A DNA stretch of 17,863 nt, from NCBI GenBank assembly GCA_964394085.1, contig CAYMWF010000084.1, forward strand, positions 2,534 through 20,396. Reading direction: 5' to 3'. The notes under the pieces are model-generated. The model made no database searches, was not told the DNA's origin, and was given only the letters and a program-made list of their open reading frames with translations. Below are positions 1 through 7,586 of the stretch, one piece after another. How positions within the stretch are numbered: position 1 is the stretch's first letter; the number at the start of each line of letters is the position of its first letter. This DNA is from CAYMWF01 sp964394085 [NCBI: uncultured Gemmatimonadota bacterium]. Lineage in GTDB: Bacteria; GCA-2686955; CAYMWF01. A program made the position numbers and the translations under genes.

Positions 1-26
1 GACCAGGCTTATGTCGGGAGTAATGC

Positions 27-190
27 CCTGAATTCCACCGGGCCGCGGTATCGACGGAGTTTCCCCGCGTGGAGAATTATTATGTAAACCTGAAATCCAC
101 CGGGCCGCGGTATCGACGGAGTTTCCCCGCGTGGAGAATTATTATGTAAACCTGAAATCCACCGGGCCGCGGTATCGACCGAGTTTCCCC
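27..190. repeat. 62-bp tandem repeat, about 2.6 copies
   Basis: The same sequence begins at 27, 89 and 151, an exact period of 62 bp. Copies one and two are full length. The third stops after about 40 bp, at the run 'tttcccc'. Differences are few: gaattcc against gaaatcc near the start of copy one, and cgaccgag against cgacggag in copy three. Each unit holds short inverted arms (GTGGA/TCCAC and CGCGG/CCGCG). It lies in the gene-free 273 bp downstream of the E2 gene stop. Reading frames through it merely repeat and 62 is not a multiple of 3, so I regard it as non-coding. The rest of 1-273 shows nothing I can name. Confidence 0.9.
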
Positions 191-273
191 AGGGAAAGAA
201 AGCTGAGCAGTGGGTGGAGTTCGATCAGGCGGGTCAACCGAAGGAACCGAGCCCTGAGATCCGGGCGGGCGGG

Positions 274-1113
274 TCAGCCGGCCGGGGGGTCGTAATCCGC
301 TTCGGCGGCGGCGGGATCCTTCAGGTAGTCGCGGATGAAGGTGGTGATCTTGCCGGCCAGGAAACCGTCCATGATCCGGTGATCGAAAACGGCGTTGTAG
401 ACGCAGACGGGACGGACCTCCACGGTGCCGTTCACGGCGACCGCCTTGTCGTTTATCTCTCCGACGCAGATCACGATCGGGGTTTTGCTCATCGGTACGA
501 GAGGCGCCCATCCTTCCGGGATGCCGAGCGAGCCCACGCTCGTCACCATGGCGCCGCCGAACGGGTCTCGCGGGAGCCCCATGAACTTGGGATTGATGTT
601 GAGCGTGTACTGGATCAGGCTCAGGAATCCGAGCACCGGCCGGTACATGAAGCCGGGAAGGATATCGAGGTTTCTGCGGGCCCGGGCCACGGCTCCGTCC
701 CGTCCTTCCCTGACCTCTTCGGCCTGGGTGGAGAGAGTCGAGGCTATCCCCGCAATGCCGAGTTTGTCGGCCTCCCTGATGACCGTGCCGGAGAGATCGG
801 GTTTATCGCCCGGAATCGCCACCTGGCAGAAAACATCGACATTCCTGCGAAGATAGGCTCTGCGCAGCCTGATAATGGCGTTCGATTCGGGATACTTCGC
901 CAGGGCGAGAGCGACGGCGCGCACCGCAAGGTGGGTCGGGGTGATGCGGATTCCGTACCTGTCAGATTCGATCTTCAGGTATTCGAACGCCTTCTTCATG
1001 TCGATCTCGAGACGCCCGTACACCTGTGGATCGGTGGGGTTTTTCCAGTTCGCGAAGGACATTCTGCGCCACATTGACGGTCTGCGGTACGGCTGGAGGG
1101 GTATATTCGGCAT
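274..1113 (-). CDS. Stand-alone 2-oxoacid dehydrogenase E2 acyltransferase catalytic domain protein
   Basis: This 279-residue protein is the catalytic core of the dihydrolipoamide acyltransferase (E2) family, which has the chloramphenicol-acetyltransferase fold. The active-site signature FDHRIMDG is at 243-250 with catalytic His245 and Asp249, and the conserved TSVGSLG strand is at 191-197. A normal E2 begins with a lipoyl domain and an E3/E1-binding domain; neither is present, so the protein starts almost directly in the acyltransferase fold. It may act on free acyl-CoA or on lipoyl groups carried by another protein, and the substrate cannot be read from the sequence. No signal peptide is seen, so it is cytoplasmic. 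The ATG at 1113 is preceded by AGGAG with 5 bases of spacing. It is the last gene of a minus-strand run and is separated from the upstream gene by a tandem repeat. The family call is secure; the role is not. Confidence 0.88.
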   Translation of the reverse strand: MPNIPLQPYRRPSMWRRMSFANWKNPTDPQVYGRLEIDMKKAFEYLKIESDRYGIRITPTHLAVRAVALALAKYPESNAIIRLRRAYLRRNVDVFCQVAIPGDKPDLSGTVIREADKLGIAGIASTLSTQAEEVREGRDGAVARARRNLDILPGFMYRPVLGFLSLIQYTLNINPKFMGLPRDPFGGAMVTSVGSLGIPEGWAPLVPMSKTPIVICVGEINDKAVAVNGTVEVRPVCVYNAVFDHRIMDGFLAGKITTFIRDYLKDPAAAEADYDPPAG

Positions 1114-1134
1114 TTCGACTCCTGTTTTAACGAC

Positions 1135-1310
1135 CGGCGGATGCGGCGCTGCGGTTCGGTGGATGCTTCACCGCGTATCGGCGGATGCCGCGCTGCGGTT
1201 CGGTGGATGCCTCACCGCGTATCGGCGGATGCCGCGCTGCGGTTCGGTGGATGCTTCACCGCGTATCGGCGGATGCCGCGCTGCGGTTCGGTGGATGCTT
1301 CGCCGCGTAA
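1135..1310. repeat. 44-bp tandem repeat, 4 copies, built from eight 22-bp half-units
   Basis: Four units begin at 1135, 1179, 1223 and 1267, each exactly 44 bp and almost identical. Each unit splits into two 22-bp halves that both start with the 10-base core CGG(C/T)GGATGC, so the core recurs eight times at a 22-bp step, about two turns of DNA. The units also contain small hairpins (CGGC-GGAT-GCCG and CCGC-gct-GCGG). The array ends about 20 bp before the ATG of the E2 gene on the minus strand and occupies most of its upstream region. Since 44 is not a multiple of 3, the translated frame shifts with every copy, which argues against coding. Confidence 0.92.
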
Positions 1311-1348
1311 TAAAATCGAGATTCTACTGACGCTGTGACACGACCGGC

Positions 1349-3247
1349 TCAGGCGTCATCCTCTTCCACGCACCGGCGAGGGAGGATGAAAAAGGCGGTC
1401 AATACCGGTCTTCGGGGAGGCGGGCCGTCGGGCTCTGCGGCGGGCAGGATCTCGGTGGACGAGAGGTCCACCACACTGCCCTCGACGCACATCCGCTTCG
1501 ACGATCCGCCGTCCATGTTCAGCGCGCGGACGCAGTCGAGAGATCGCATCAGCCGATCCATCTCCATTATACTCTTCCCGATGCTCAGTGCAAGGTTCCT
1601 GCCGTCTACGGCGGCGGCTACCAGGCGGTTCCGGCCGTCGATGCCCCAGGCCAGCCGCGGCAGAGGATTCGTCCCTATGGTCGAATCGGAAGAGAACGTG
1701 ACGGGCGGAAAGTCGCCCGTAAAAAACTCCGCTTCCATTGAAGGATTCGTGCCGTCGCAAGGAAGCACCGGCCCGCCCGCCATGGCGACGCGGACGGATC
1801 CGACGTCGCTGTCCGGTTTCAGACGGAAAAGCACCTCGTCTCCCGGCTCGAGGGAAGCGGAAACCGGATGATCCGCGGGGAAAACCAGGACGAACCCGTT
1901 GAGCGGCACCTCGAGCGGACCGCCGGCCTGCTTGCCGTGGACGATCCGGTTGACTACCGCGATACAGGTTGCGCCTTCACCGGGCTCCGCCGCGCCCGGA
2001 CCGAAAACCGGCGTGAACAGCTCCGGATGTGAATATTCCGTGGAATCCTCGCCGGCGGAAGCCGGAACGGCGCCCGCGCTGCTCTCTCCCGCGCGCCCGC
2101 GCAGGGGACGGAGCAGATACCTTCCGCAGCGGTCCGGTCCGGTACCTTCCCCGGAGACGTCACCGACCGGACCGGAATCGAGGCTCGCGTCCGGTTCCTC
2201 GGGGAACGGAGCCGAAACCTCGAACCAGGTATCGCCTTCGCCGGAGCTGAAACCTATATCCACGGTTTCCATTCCCATGATCTTGATAACGGTTTTGCCG
2301 GTTTCACCGAGAAGAAGAGCGCCCCTGGGGAAGAGCGGCGGGGAGATCACCCTGCCCTCGCTCACCATCAGCCCTACCGGATCGCCTCTTTTCATAGGCG
2401 GCGGAAGGTTCTCCTCCGAATACAGGAAGAACCCCCCGGTCGTGGCTTCCAGAGCGCCGTGCCGGGCGGCGATAACGGGAAGATCGCTCCAGTCTCCGGG
2501 TTCAGCCGCCTGCAGGTGCTGATCGGCGGCGGCGGCCGTCGTTATGGTCACCCGCCGGGGATCGATCCGCAGAAAATTGGCGTGGAGAGGGCCGTTCTCG
2601 AACCGGCCGCGCACGGTCGCGAACTCCACTCCATCGCGAACCGGCCGCCATTCCAGGGCGCCGTAATCGGGTTCGGGCGGATGATTCTTCCCCTCGATGG
2701 AGCAGTGAAGCCTCGAAGCCAGGGCGTAATAGTAGTCGATCAGGTCCTTGATGCGCCGGGTGACTCCGCTCCCGGTTTCAGAGAGCACCTGCTCCGCGCG
2801 GACCGTGAGCGCCGCTGATATCACCGGCGCGGCTTCACCTTCGGGCTCCGCAGACAGCTCCCCGAGCAGGTCCCCGAGCGCGATGAACCGCCGCTTGAAC
2901 ATGGCGGCCTGATCGGATCCTACCCTCGGAGCGAGCGATGTTTCGATCCGGGGAGCGACCCCGGCGGCGACTTCGGTCAGTTCTTCGGCTGTTTCCATGA
3001 GGAAAGCTTCGCCTATGGCCGTCAGGCCTGTTTCCAGCGCTTCCTTCACAAGGTTTCTTCCCGCGGCTTCATCAAGAAGCTCCTGCATCCTCAACCGTGA
3101 GGAATCCCTGTCGCGAACGCTGCTGAAGGCAAATACGGGGAGAAGACTCTCCAGGAGGTTTTCCCGATCGAAACCTTCCTCCCGGATAAGCGTCAGAAGG
3201 CAAAACAGCTCCATCCGAAAAATTATATCAAAAGAATTATCGTTCAT
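1349..3247 (-). CDS. NAGPA-type phosphodiester glycosidase domain protein with helical N-terminal region
   Basis: The protein has up to 632 residues. Residues from about 205 to the end match the phosphodiester glycosidase family (NAGPA, PF09992): an 'LHANFLRIDP' strand near 221-230, 'ATTGGFF' near 268-274, 'PVGLMVSEGRVI' near 290-301, and the core ALNMDGGSS at 575-583 (D579, G580, G581) followed by a closing 'RPVLTAFFIL'. Relatives remove a sugar from a phosphodiester or glycosidic bond. About 200 helix-forming residues come first, and a low-complexity, Gly/Ala/Ser/Glu-rich stretch lies near 355-425. No signal peptide is visible, although many family members are exported. The ATG at 3247 has no clear ribosome-binding site. 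An in-frame ATG at 3214 (Met12) lies 7 bases after a TATAAT box, so the start is uncertain. The gene follows the HD-GYP regulator by 67 bp and probably shares its transcript. The substrate is unknown. Confidence 0.8.
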   Translation of the reverse strand: MNDNSFDIIFRMELFCLLTLIREEGFDRENLLESLLPVFAFSSVRDRDSSRLRMQELLDEAAGRNLVKEALETGLTAIGEAFLMETAEELTEVAAGVAPRIETSLAPRVGSDQAAMFKRRFIALGDLLGELSAEPEGEAAPVISAALTVRAEQVLSETGSGVTRRIKDLIDYYYALASRLHCSIEGKNHPPEPDYGALEWRPVRDGVEFATVRGRFENGPLHANFLRIDPRRVTITTAAAADQHLQAAEPGDWSDLPVIAARHGALEATTGGFFLYSEENLPPPMKRGDPVGLMVSEGRVISPPLFPRGALLLGETGKTVIKIMGMETVDIGFSSGEGDTWFEVSAPFPEEPDASLDSGPVGDVSGEGTGPDRCGRYLLRPLRGRAGESSAGAVPASAGEDSTEYSHPELFTPVFGPGAAEPGEGATCIAVVNRIVHGKQAGGPLEVPLNGFVLVFPADHPVSASLEPGDEVLFRLKPDSDVGSVRVAMAGGPVLPCDGTNPSMEAEFFTGDFPPVTFSSDSTIGTNPLPRLAWGIDGRNRLVAAAVDGRNLALSIGKSIMEMDRLMRSLDCVRALNMDGGSSKRMCVEGSVVDLSSTEILPAAEPDGPPPRRPVLTAFFILPRRCVEEDDA

Positions 3248-3253
3248 TGTCAG
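3222..3253 (-). promoter_or_regulatory. Possible internal promoter with extended -10 for the NAGPA-domain gene
   Basis: On the minus strand TATAAT lies at 3227-3222, preceded by TGA (an extended -10), with a poor -35 CTGACA at 3253-3248 and a 20-base spacer. If used, transcription would start at about the in-frame ATG at 3214 and give a leaderless or very short leader. The long spacer and its overlap with the first codons of the longer ORF keep confidence low. Confidence 0.25.
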
Positions 3254-3314
3254 ATGATCCGGTCTGTATCAAATTCCAGGATTACCTCGTGAGCATTGTC
3301 GAATGGCGGGATTG

Positions 3315-4340
3315 TCATAAATCCGGGTGGGCGTTTCGAATGACGAGAATCTCGTCCATCGAGCCGACCAGCAGGTCCAGAAGTCCGGGATCGAAGTGCT
3401 TCCCCTTCTCCTTGCGCATGATTTCCACGGCTTCATCGACTGTTTTGGCTCCACGGTAGGAGCGCTCACTGGTCAGCGAATCGAAAACATCCGTAATCGC
3501 CGTAATCCTTCCTATGAGCGGGATGCGCTCCCCGACCAGGGAATTCGGATATCCGGTTCCATCAAACTTCTCGTGGTGATTGAACGCGATGCTGGAAGCG
3601 AGCGAGACCAGGTCGAGGTCGGACCTCTCCAGTATGCTGCCGCCGCGGGACGCGTGCTTCATGACAGTGGCGAATTCCGTCCTGGTGAGGGTTCCGGGTT
3701 TAGTGAGGATGCGTTCCGGCACAAAAAGCTTGCCGATGTCGTGCATCATGCTGGCCAGCCTGACCTGGTAGGATTTTTCATTTATTCCCGCTTTGCCGGC
3801 GAGTAATGCTGAATACCTGCTCATCCTTTCGATGTGCCGAGGGGAGGAGTTCAGGCGGAATTCAGCCATTCTCGATATGCTCAGAATCATTTCCTCGAGA
3901 GATTCGAAAAGCGCTTCTGTGCCGACGGTCGGCGGTACATCATTCTCTTTGAATTCAAACCAGGGATGAGAAAGCCTTCGCATGACCTTGATTCGGGCGT
4001 TCAGTTCGTTCAGGTCATACGGCTTGGTGATATAATCGTCCGCGCCGCCCTGAAAACCTTTGAGTCTGCCGGCCACGTTCTCTTTCGCTGTGGCGATGAT
4101 CACCGGTACCCCTGTGGGAGATTCGAGTTTTATCCTGCGACAGACCTCGAACCCGCTGATACCGGTGATTGCGATATCCAGTACTACCAGGTCGGGTTTT
4201 TCGGTGCTGTAGAGAGTCAGCGCCTCAGCGCCGTCGGCAGCTTCGATAACGGTATAACCGGCTCCGCTCAGGTCGTTCGACAAGCCTGAACGGGCTTCTT
4301 CGTCGTGTTCGACAACCAGGATCTTCATCTTCTCGGGCAT
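3315..4340 (-). CDS. Response regulator with HD-GYP cyclic-di-GMP phosphodiesterase domain
   Basis: This 341-residue protein has two domains. Residues 5-122 form a receiver with phospho-acceptor Asp55 (VVLDIAITG), acidic residues near 12-14 and Lys106-Pro107. The usual 'MP' after the acceptor Asp is replaced by 'AI'. Residues about 165-335 form an HD-GYP domain: His200-Asp201 with GK at 203-204, His229, His255-His256-Glu257 and Asp260-GTGYP at 260-265, then 'ITDVFDSLTSER' near 281-292. All metal-binding and GYP residues are present, so it should be an active phosphodiesterase that degrades cyclic-di-GMP when phosphorylated. No sensor kinase is found nearby. The ATG at 4340 follows a strong AGGAGGGG. 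It heads a minus-strand run with the NAGPA-domain gene 67 bp downstream. The family call is secure; the process it controls is not visible. Confidence 0.93.
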   Translation of the reverse strand: MPEKMKILVVEHDEEARSGLSNDLSGAGYTVIEAADGAEALTLYSTEKPDLVVLDIAITGISGFEVCRRIKLESPTGVPVIIATAKENVAGRLKGFQGGADDYITKPYDLNELNARIKVMRRLSHPWFEFKENDVPPTVGTEALFESLEEMILSISRMAEFRLNSSPRHIERMSRYSALLAGKAGINEKSYQVRLASMMHDIGKLFVPERILTKPGTLTRTEFATVMKHASRGGSILERSDLDLVSLASSIAFNHHEKFDGTGYPNSLVGERIPLIGRITAITDVFDSLTSERSYRGAKTVDEAVEIMRKEKGKHFDPGLLDLLVGSMDEILVIRNAHPDL

Positions 4341-4418
4341 CCGGTCATCCCCTCCTGATTTTCAAATTCCGGGTTCATCCTTCTCGACTACCCGGTATTT
4401 CCACTATCCGTAAAAAGA

Positions 4419-4447
4419 GCTATACCCAATGTTTTCAAATTATGCAA
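4419..4447 (-). promoter_or_regulatory. Possible promoter for the HD-GYP response regulator gene
   Basis: On the minus strand TTGCAT (4447-4442) and TATAGC (4424-4419) are separated by 17 bases in an AT-rich stretch. Transcription would begin near 4412 and give a leader of about 70 bases ending in the AGGAGGGG ribosome site. The boxes match the consensus only in part. Confidence 0.35.
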
Positions 4448-4484
4448 ATCATACAATGTTCAGGCAAGTCTACCTGCTCCCAAA

Positions 4485-4539
4485 TTGATTGTAAAAGCCT
4501 TTTTCTCATAGTGAAAAAGTGGTTTATAGTTAGGATATA
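4485..4539 (+). promoter_or_regulatory. AT-rich promoter region for the secreted GH57 gene
   Basis: Several sigma70-like boxes overlap here: TTGATT at 4485-4490 with CATAGT at 4507-4512 (16-base spacer), and GTGAAA at 4511-4516 with GATATA at 4534-4539 (17-base spacer). I cannot choose between them. The stretch is clearly more AT-rich than its surroundings and lies in the roughly 300-bp divergent gap 4341-4643, so a promoter for the plus-strand gene is expected here. Confidence 0.35.
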
Positions 4540-4550
4540 TGCGGGACTTC

Positions 4551-4568
4551 AAGCCTTTTCGCAGGCTT
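4551..4568 (+). other. Short hairpin in the leader of the GH57 gene
   Basis: AAGCCT at 4551-4556 pairs with AGGCTT at 4563-4568 around a 6-base loop, inside the expected 5' leader about 75 bases before the start codon. It has no T-run, so it is not a terminator. Its function is unknown. Confidence 0.4.
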
Positions 4569-4643
4569 CACCGATGTTTTCCCGAAATTATGCTGCGTCG
4601 CACATCGAATCGCTTCAACTGATACTCCGGGAGGAAACGGGAA

Positions 4644-7505
4644 ATGTTTCATGTTCACAGAACCTCGCGCCCCATGACAAAGGCAGTCCGACCGGGAAAA
4701 TCACAGCCCGGATCCCGGCACGGAGCGGAAACTGATATTGGGAACCGGAGCACGGATCCGGGTTTCGCCGGCCCGCACGCGGCAGTTCCGGAAGGTTCGG
4801 CTCGCAAAGTTCCACCTCGAAATGTCCGGAAAACTACGGGTCTGGCGACGCTTCCGCTGATTATCCCCGCCGTAATCCTGCTCTCGGGATCGGTGAGCCC
4901 GGTATTTGCTCCGGCGGCGGCGGCTCCTGTGCACACTACCTACCACTGGCACCTGCAGCAGCCGATCTACTGGCCCGAGCGAACGGAAGGCGCTCCGAAC
5001 AGATATGAAAAAGCGTACGACTCCGCCATCCGCAAGGAAGGCGGCGGCATCCACCCGATGAACGATCTTGAATCGATATTCGGCAAGGACGATCGCACGG
5101 CAGTCTATCAATACCGGGTTCGCGACGCCCTCGGCACGATCACCCAGCCGGACGGCGGCGCCCAGACCAGCTATTCCGGTTGTCTGGCGGAAAACACCCA
5201 GTCCCTTGCAGCCAACTGGAAATACGGATACTACCCGGGCTGGGAATGGAGTTTCCGCGAAGCCCGCGGCTGGACCACGAGCGGCGGCAGGCCGAAACTC
5301 GACCTGGTGCAGTTCCCCTTCCACCACTGCCTCGCGCCCCTGGTCGATCCGGCCACTCTCCGCAAGGAAATCCAGCTCTACCGGGAAATGTATCGTGACG
5401 TCTGGGGAAGCAACCCCGCGATTTCAGGCGGTTTTTTCCCGCCGGAGCTCGCCTTTTCGGAACGGATCATTCCGGTCCTCGCTGAAGAAGGCATTGCCTG
5501 GACCTTCGTCTCCAATTCCCATATCTCCCGCTGCTGCACCAACTTCCCCCTGACCTTCGGCACGGGCGGAGAGATGTGCGATCCTCCCAACCGGGCCGAC
5601 AAGCTCAATCCGCCGCAGGACAACTGGTTCGGTGAACAGATAGACCGGGGCTGCACTCCGGTCAACGCGTATCCTTTCGCTTACCAGGCGCACTACGCCC
5701 GCTACGTGGATCCTTATACCGGTGCCGAGTCGAAAATAATCGTGGTGCCGGTGGCGATGGTCATGAGCTGGCGGGACGGATACTCCCGCTACGGCACCGA
5801 GGATATCGATAAGATCGCATGGGCGAACGACCCCGCCCGCCCGATGATCATCGTTCTCGGACACGACGGCGACAACGCCTACGGGGGCGGATACTCCTAC
5901 TACATGGAGAATGTCCGCGATTTCTGCAACGAGGCGGCGGGAGCCGGTTACGAGCCTACCGTAGTTGCGGAGTTTCTCGCCGACCACCCCGTCCCGGCCG
6001 GTGATATCGTCCACGTGGAAGACGGCGCCTGGGTCAACGCCGACGGCGACTTCGGCTCTCCGGATTTCTGGAACTGGAACTGGCCCCCGGTGAACGGAAG
6101 CGGCGACGTGGACATAGCCGGAGGCTGGGCTCTCGACGAACGGAACTGGGCCGTCATAACCGCGGCCCAGAACCGGGTGGAGACCGCGGAACAGATCGCC
6201 GGCGGCGCCCGCATCGCCGCTATCCTCGACCCTTACGGCGCCGGCGCCGGCGAAGCCGAGCTGGCCTGGCATTTCTTCCTGCCCGCGGTCACCAGCGGAT
6301 ACATGTATTACGGTTCGTCCCTCGACATGGAGGTGAAGCAGACCATCGCCTGCAACAACGCGGCCGATCACGCCGACGCCGTGATAGGGGACGGTTCCGG
6401 CGACATGACCCCGCCGACGATCTGGGCGCCGCAACGTTATCCGCACAACCCGGGCGGCACCGGTTTCGGCTCGCTCTACGGGTACGAGGAAACGACCCTC
6501 GACCGGGATTTCTGGGTCTGGAGTTTCGTATACGATGTGTCCGGAATCGACTCGCTGGATCTTTTCTACAGGCTCGACGGCGACGGTTTCAACTCCCCTT
6601 ACACCGATGACAATGAAACCTACGCGGGCGGCGGCGACGTCGGCGAATGGCGGCGCCGCGCCATGACCCGCCGGGCTTTTCCCGCATGGAACTTCCACGG
6701 CGACCCCGGAATCGACTTTTTCGAAATGCCTGAATATATCGCGGACGAATACTACTATCACTTTACCGACGACGAGGTGGTCGCGGAAGGCGACGTTCTC
6801 GTCGACTATTTCATCCGAGCGGTGGATGGCCGCGGATACGAGAAGCGCAGCGATATCCTGCATGTATACGTGGACACGGGCGGCGGTCCGGGCTCGGGCG
6901 ACCCTCCGTTCGTAATGGACGGTGCAGTGGACTCCGGAGCGCGGCTCATCAAATCGAATGGAGGAATGGGTCTCTGGACATCATACGACAGGAACGGGGG
7001 CTGGTTCTACGTGGCGACCCAGGCATCACCCGCCTCCGCGGATCATTTTATCCTCATAGCGGAAGAGCCGGGCTCTCCGGCGGGAGCGCCCTGGGCCAAA
7101 TCGGGAACGGTCGCGTCGTGGGACTGCTACCTCGCCGACGAAGGACTGAACGATTTCGACGGCTGGTTCGACCTGCCCGGGAATGTCAGGTATGATTCCG
7201 CTTCAGGCGCAGGCGGCGTCGGCGCTCTCGAGGGTTATTTCAGCGTGACCGATCTCCTCGGTGAAATCCCGGAGCATCTTTCCGCGGCGGTTGCAGTGTA
7301 TGATACCGAGGACGGCGGCGTCCTCACCTGGCAGGTGCCGGGGTCGGGCGCTCCCCCGGACGGAAACATCGATGCCGGGGAGTACTTCCCCGTTCGGTTG
7401 CTCCTGGATGTTGCAGCAGGCCGCGTCAACGGAAAGCATCCGGCCTCCGGAGCTGAGACTGCGAAAAATACCGGGAAGGGGAACAGGTCGGATCGCCTTC
7501 GATGA
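4644..7505 (+). CDS. Secreted glycoside hydrolase family 57 protein with C-terminal accessory domain
   Basis: The protein has 953 residues. A hydrophobic segment at about 66-94, ending in AAAA-P, is a signal peptide, but an unusual 63-residue Pro/Arg/Gly-rich stretch precedes it. The GH57 domain follows: 'HWHLQQPIYWP' at 101-111 (the family's HxHxxQP motif), FFPPELAF at 264-271 with Glu268 as likely nucleophile, and LGHDGDN at 405-411 with Asp408 as likely acid/base. GH57 enzymes act on alpha-glucans (amylases, amylopullulanases, branching enzymes). Residues about 590-745 look like a beta-sandwich, and 755-922 ('PFVMDGAVDSGARLI' and onward) resemble the C-terminal carbohydrate-binding module found with glucodextranase-type enzymes; this last match is tentative. 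The start ATG follows GGGAGGAA at good spacing, and no later in-frame ATG lies near the signal peptide. It is monocistronic. The enzyme probably acts outside the cytoplasm on an alpha-glucan. Confidence 0.87.
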   Translation: MFHVHRTSRPMTKAVRPGKSQPGSRHGAETDIGNRSTDPGFAGPHAAVPEGSARKVPPRNVRKTTGLATLPLIIPAVILLSGSVSPVFAPAAAAPVHTTYHWHLQQPIYWPERTEGAPNRYEKAYDSAIRKEGGGIHPMNDLESIFGKDDRTAVYQYRVRDALGTITQPDGGAQTSYSGCLAENTQSLAANWKYGYYPGWEWSFREARGWTTSGGRPKLDLVQFPFHHCLAPLVDPATLRKEIQLYREMYRDVWGSNPAISGGFFPPELAFSERIIPVLAEEGIAWTFVSNSHISRCCTNFPLTFGTGGEMCDPPNRADKLNPPQDNWFGEQIDRGCTPVNAYPFAYQAHYARYVDPYTGAESKIIVVPVAMVMSWRDGYSRYGTEDIDKIAWANDPARPMIIVLGHDGDNAYGGGYSYYMENVRDFCNEAAGAGYEPTVVAEFLADHPVPAGDIVHVEDGAWVNADGDFGSPDFWNWNWPPVNGSGDVDIAGGWALDERNWAVITAAQNRVETAEQIAGGARIAAILDPYGAGAGEAELAWHFFLPAVTSGYMYYGSSLDMEVKQTIACNNAADHADAVIGDGSGDMTPPTIWAPQRYPHNPGGTGFGSLYGYEETTLDRDFWVWSFVYDVSGIDSLDLFYRLDGDGFNSPYTDDNETYAGGGDVGEWRRRAMTRRAFPAWNFHGDPGIDFFEMPEYIADEYYYHFTDDEVVAEGDVLVDYFIRAVDGRGYEKRSDILHVYVDTGGGPGSGDPPFVMDGAVDSGARLIKSNGGMGLWTSYDRNGGWFYVATQASPASADHFILIAEEPGSPAGAPWAKSGTVASWDCYLADEGLNDFDGWFDLPGNVRYDSASGAGGVGALEGYFSVTDLLGEIPEHLSAAVAVYDTEDGGVLTWQVPGSGAPPDGNIDAGEYFPVRLLLDVAAGRVNGKHPASGAETAKNTGKGNRSDRLR

Positions 7506-7586
7506 AGGCTTTATGTGCGGCATCCGAGGATGGATCGCCGCGCGCCTGAATCAGTTTCTCAATACCATACAGACCTGTTAAAACAT

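Noticed and set aside
1-190. CRISPR array at the left edge
   Set aside because: The repeated unit is contiguous 62-bp tandem sequence with no variable spacers, and no cas gene is present.
1141-1338. Plus-strand ORFs with repeating 'RRMPRCGSVDASPR'-type peptides
   Set aside because: They come from reading the 44-bp tandem repeat, which changes frame in each copy; there is no start site context and no known repeat protein match.
5424-6863. Long minus-strand ORF (479 codons) inside the GH57 gene
   Set aside because: It is antisense to a clearly coding GH57 frame with intact catalytic motifs; the Val/Gly/Arg-rich composition is typical of a high-GC shadow frame.
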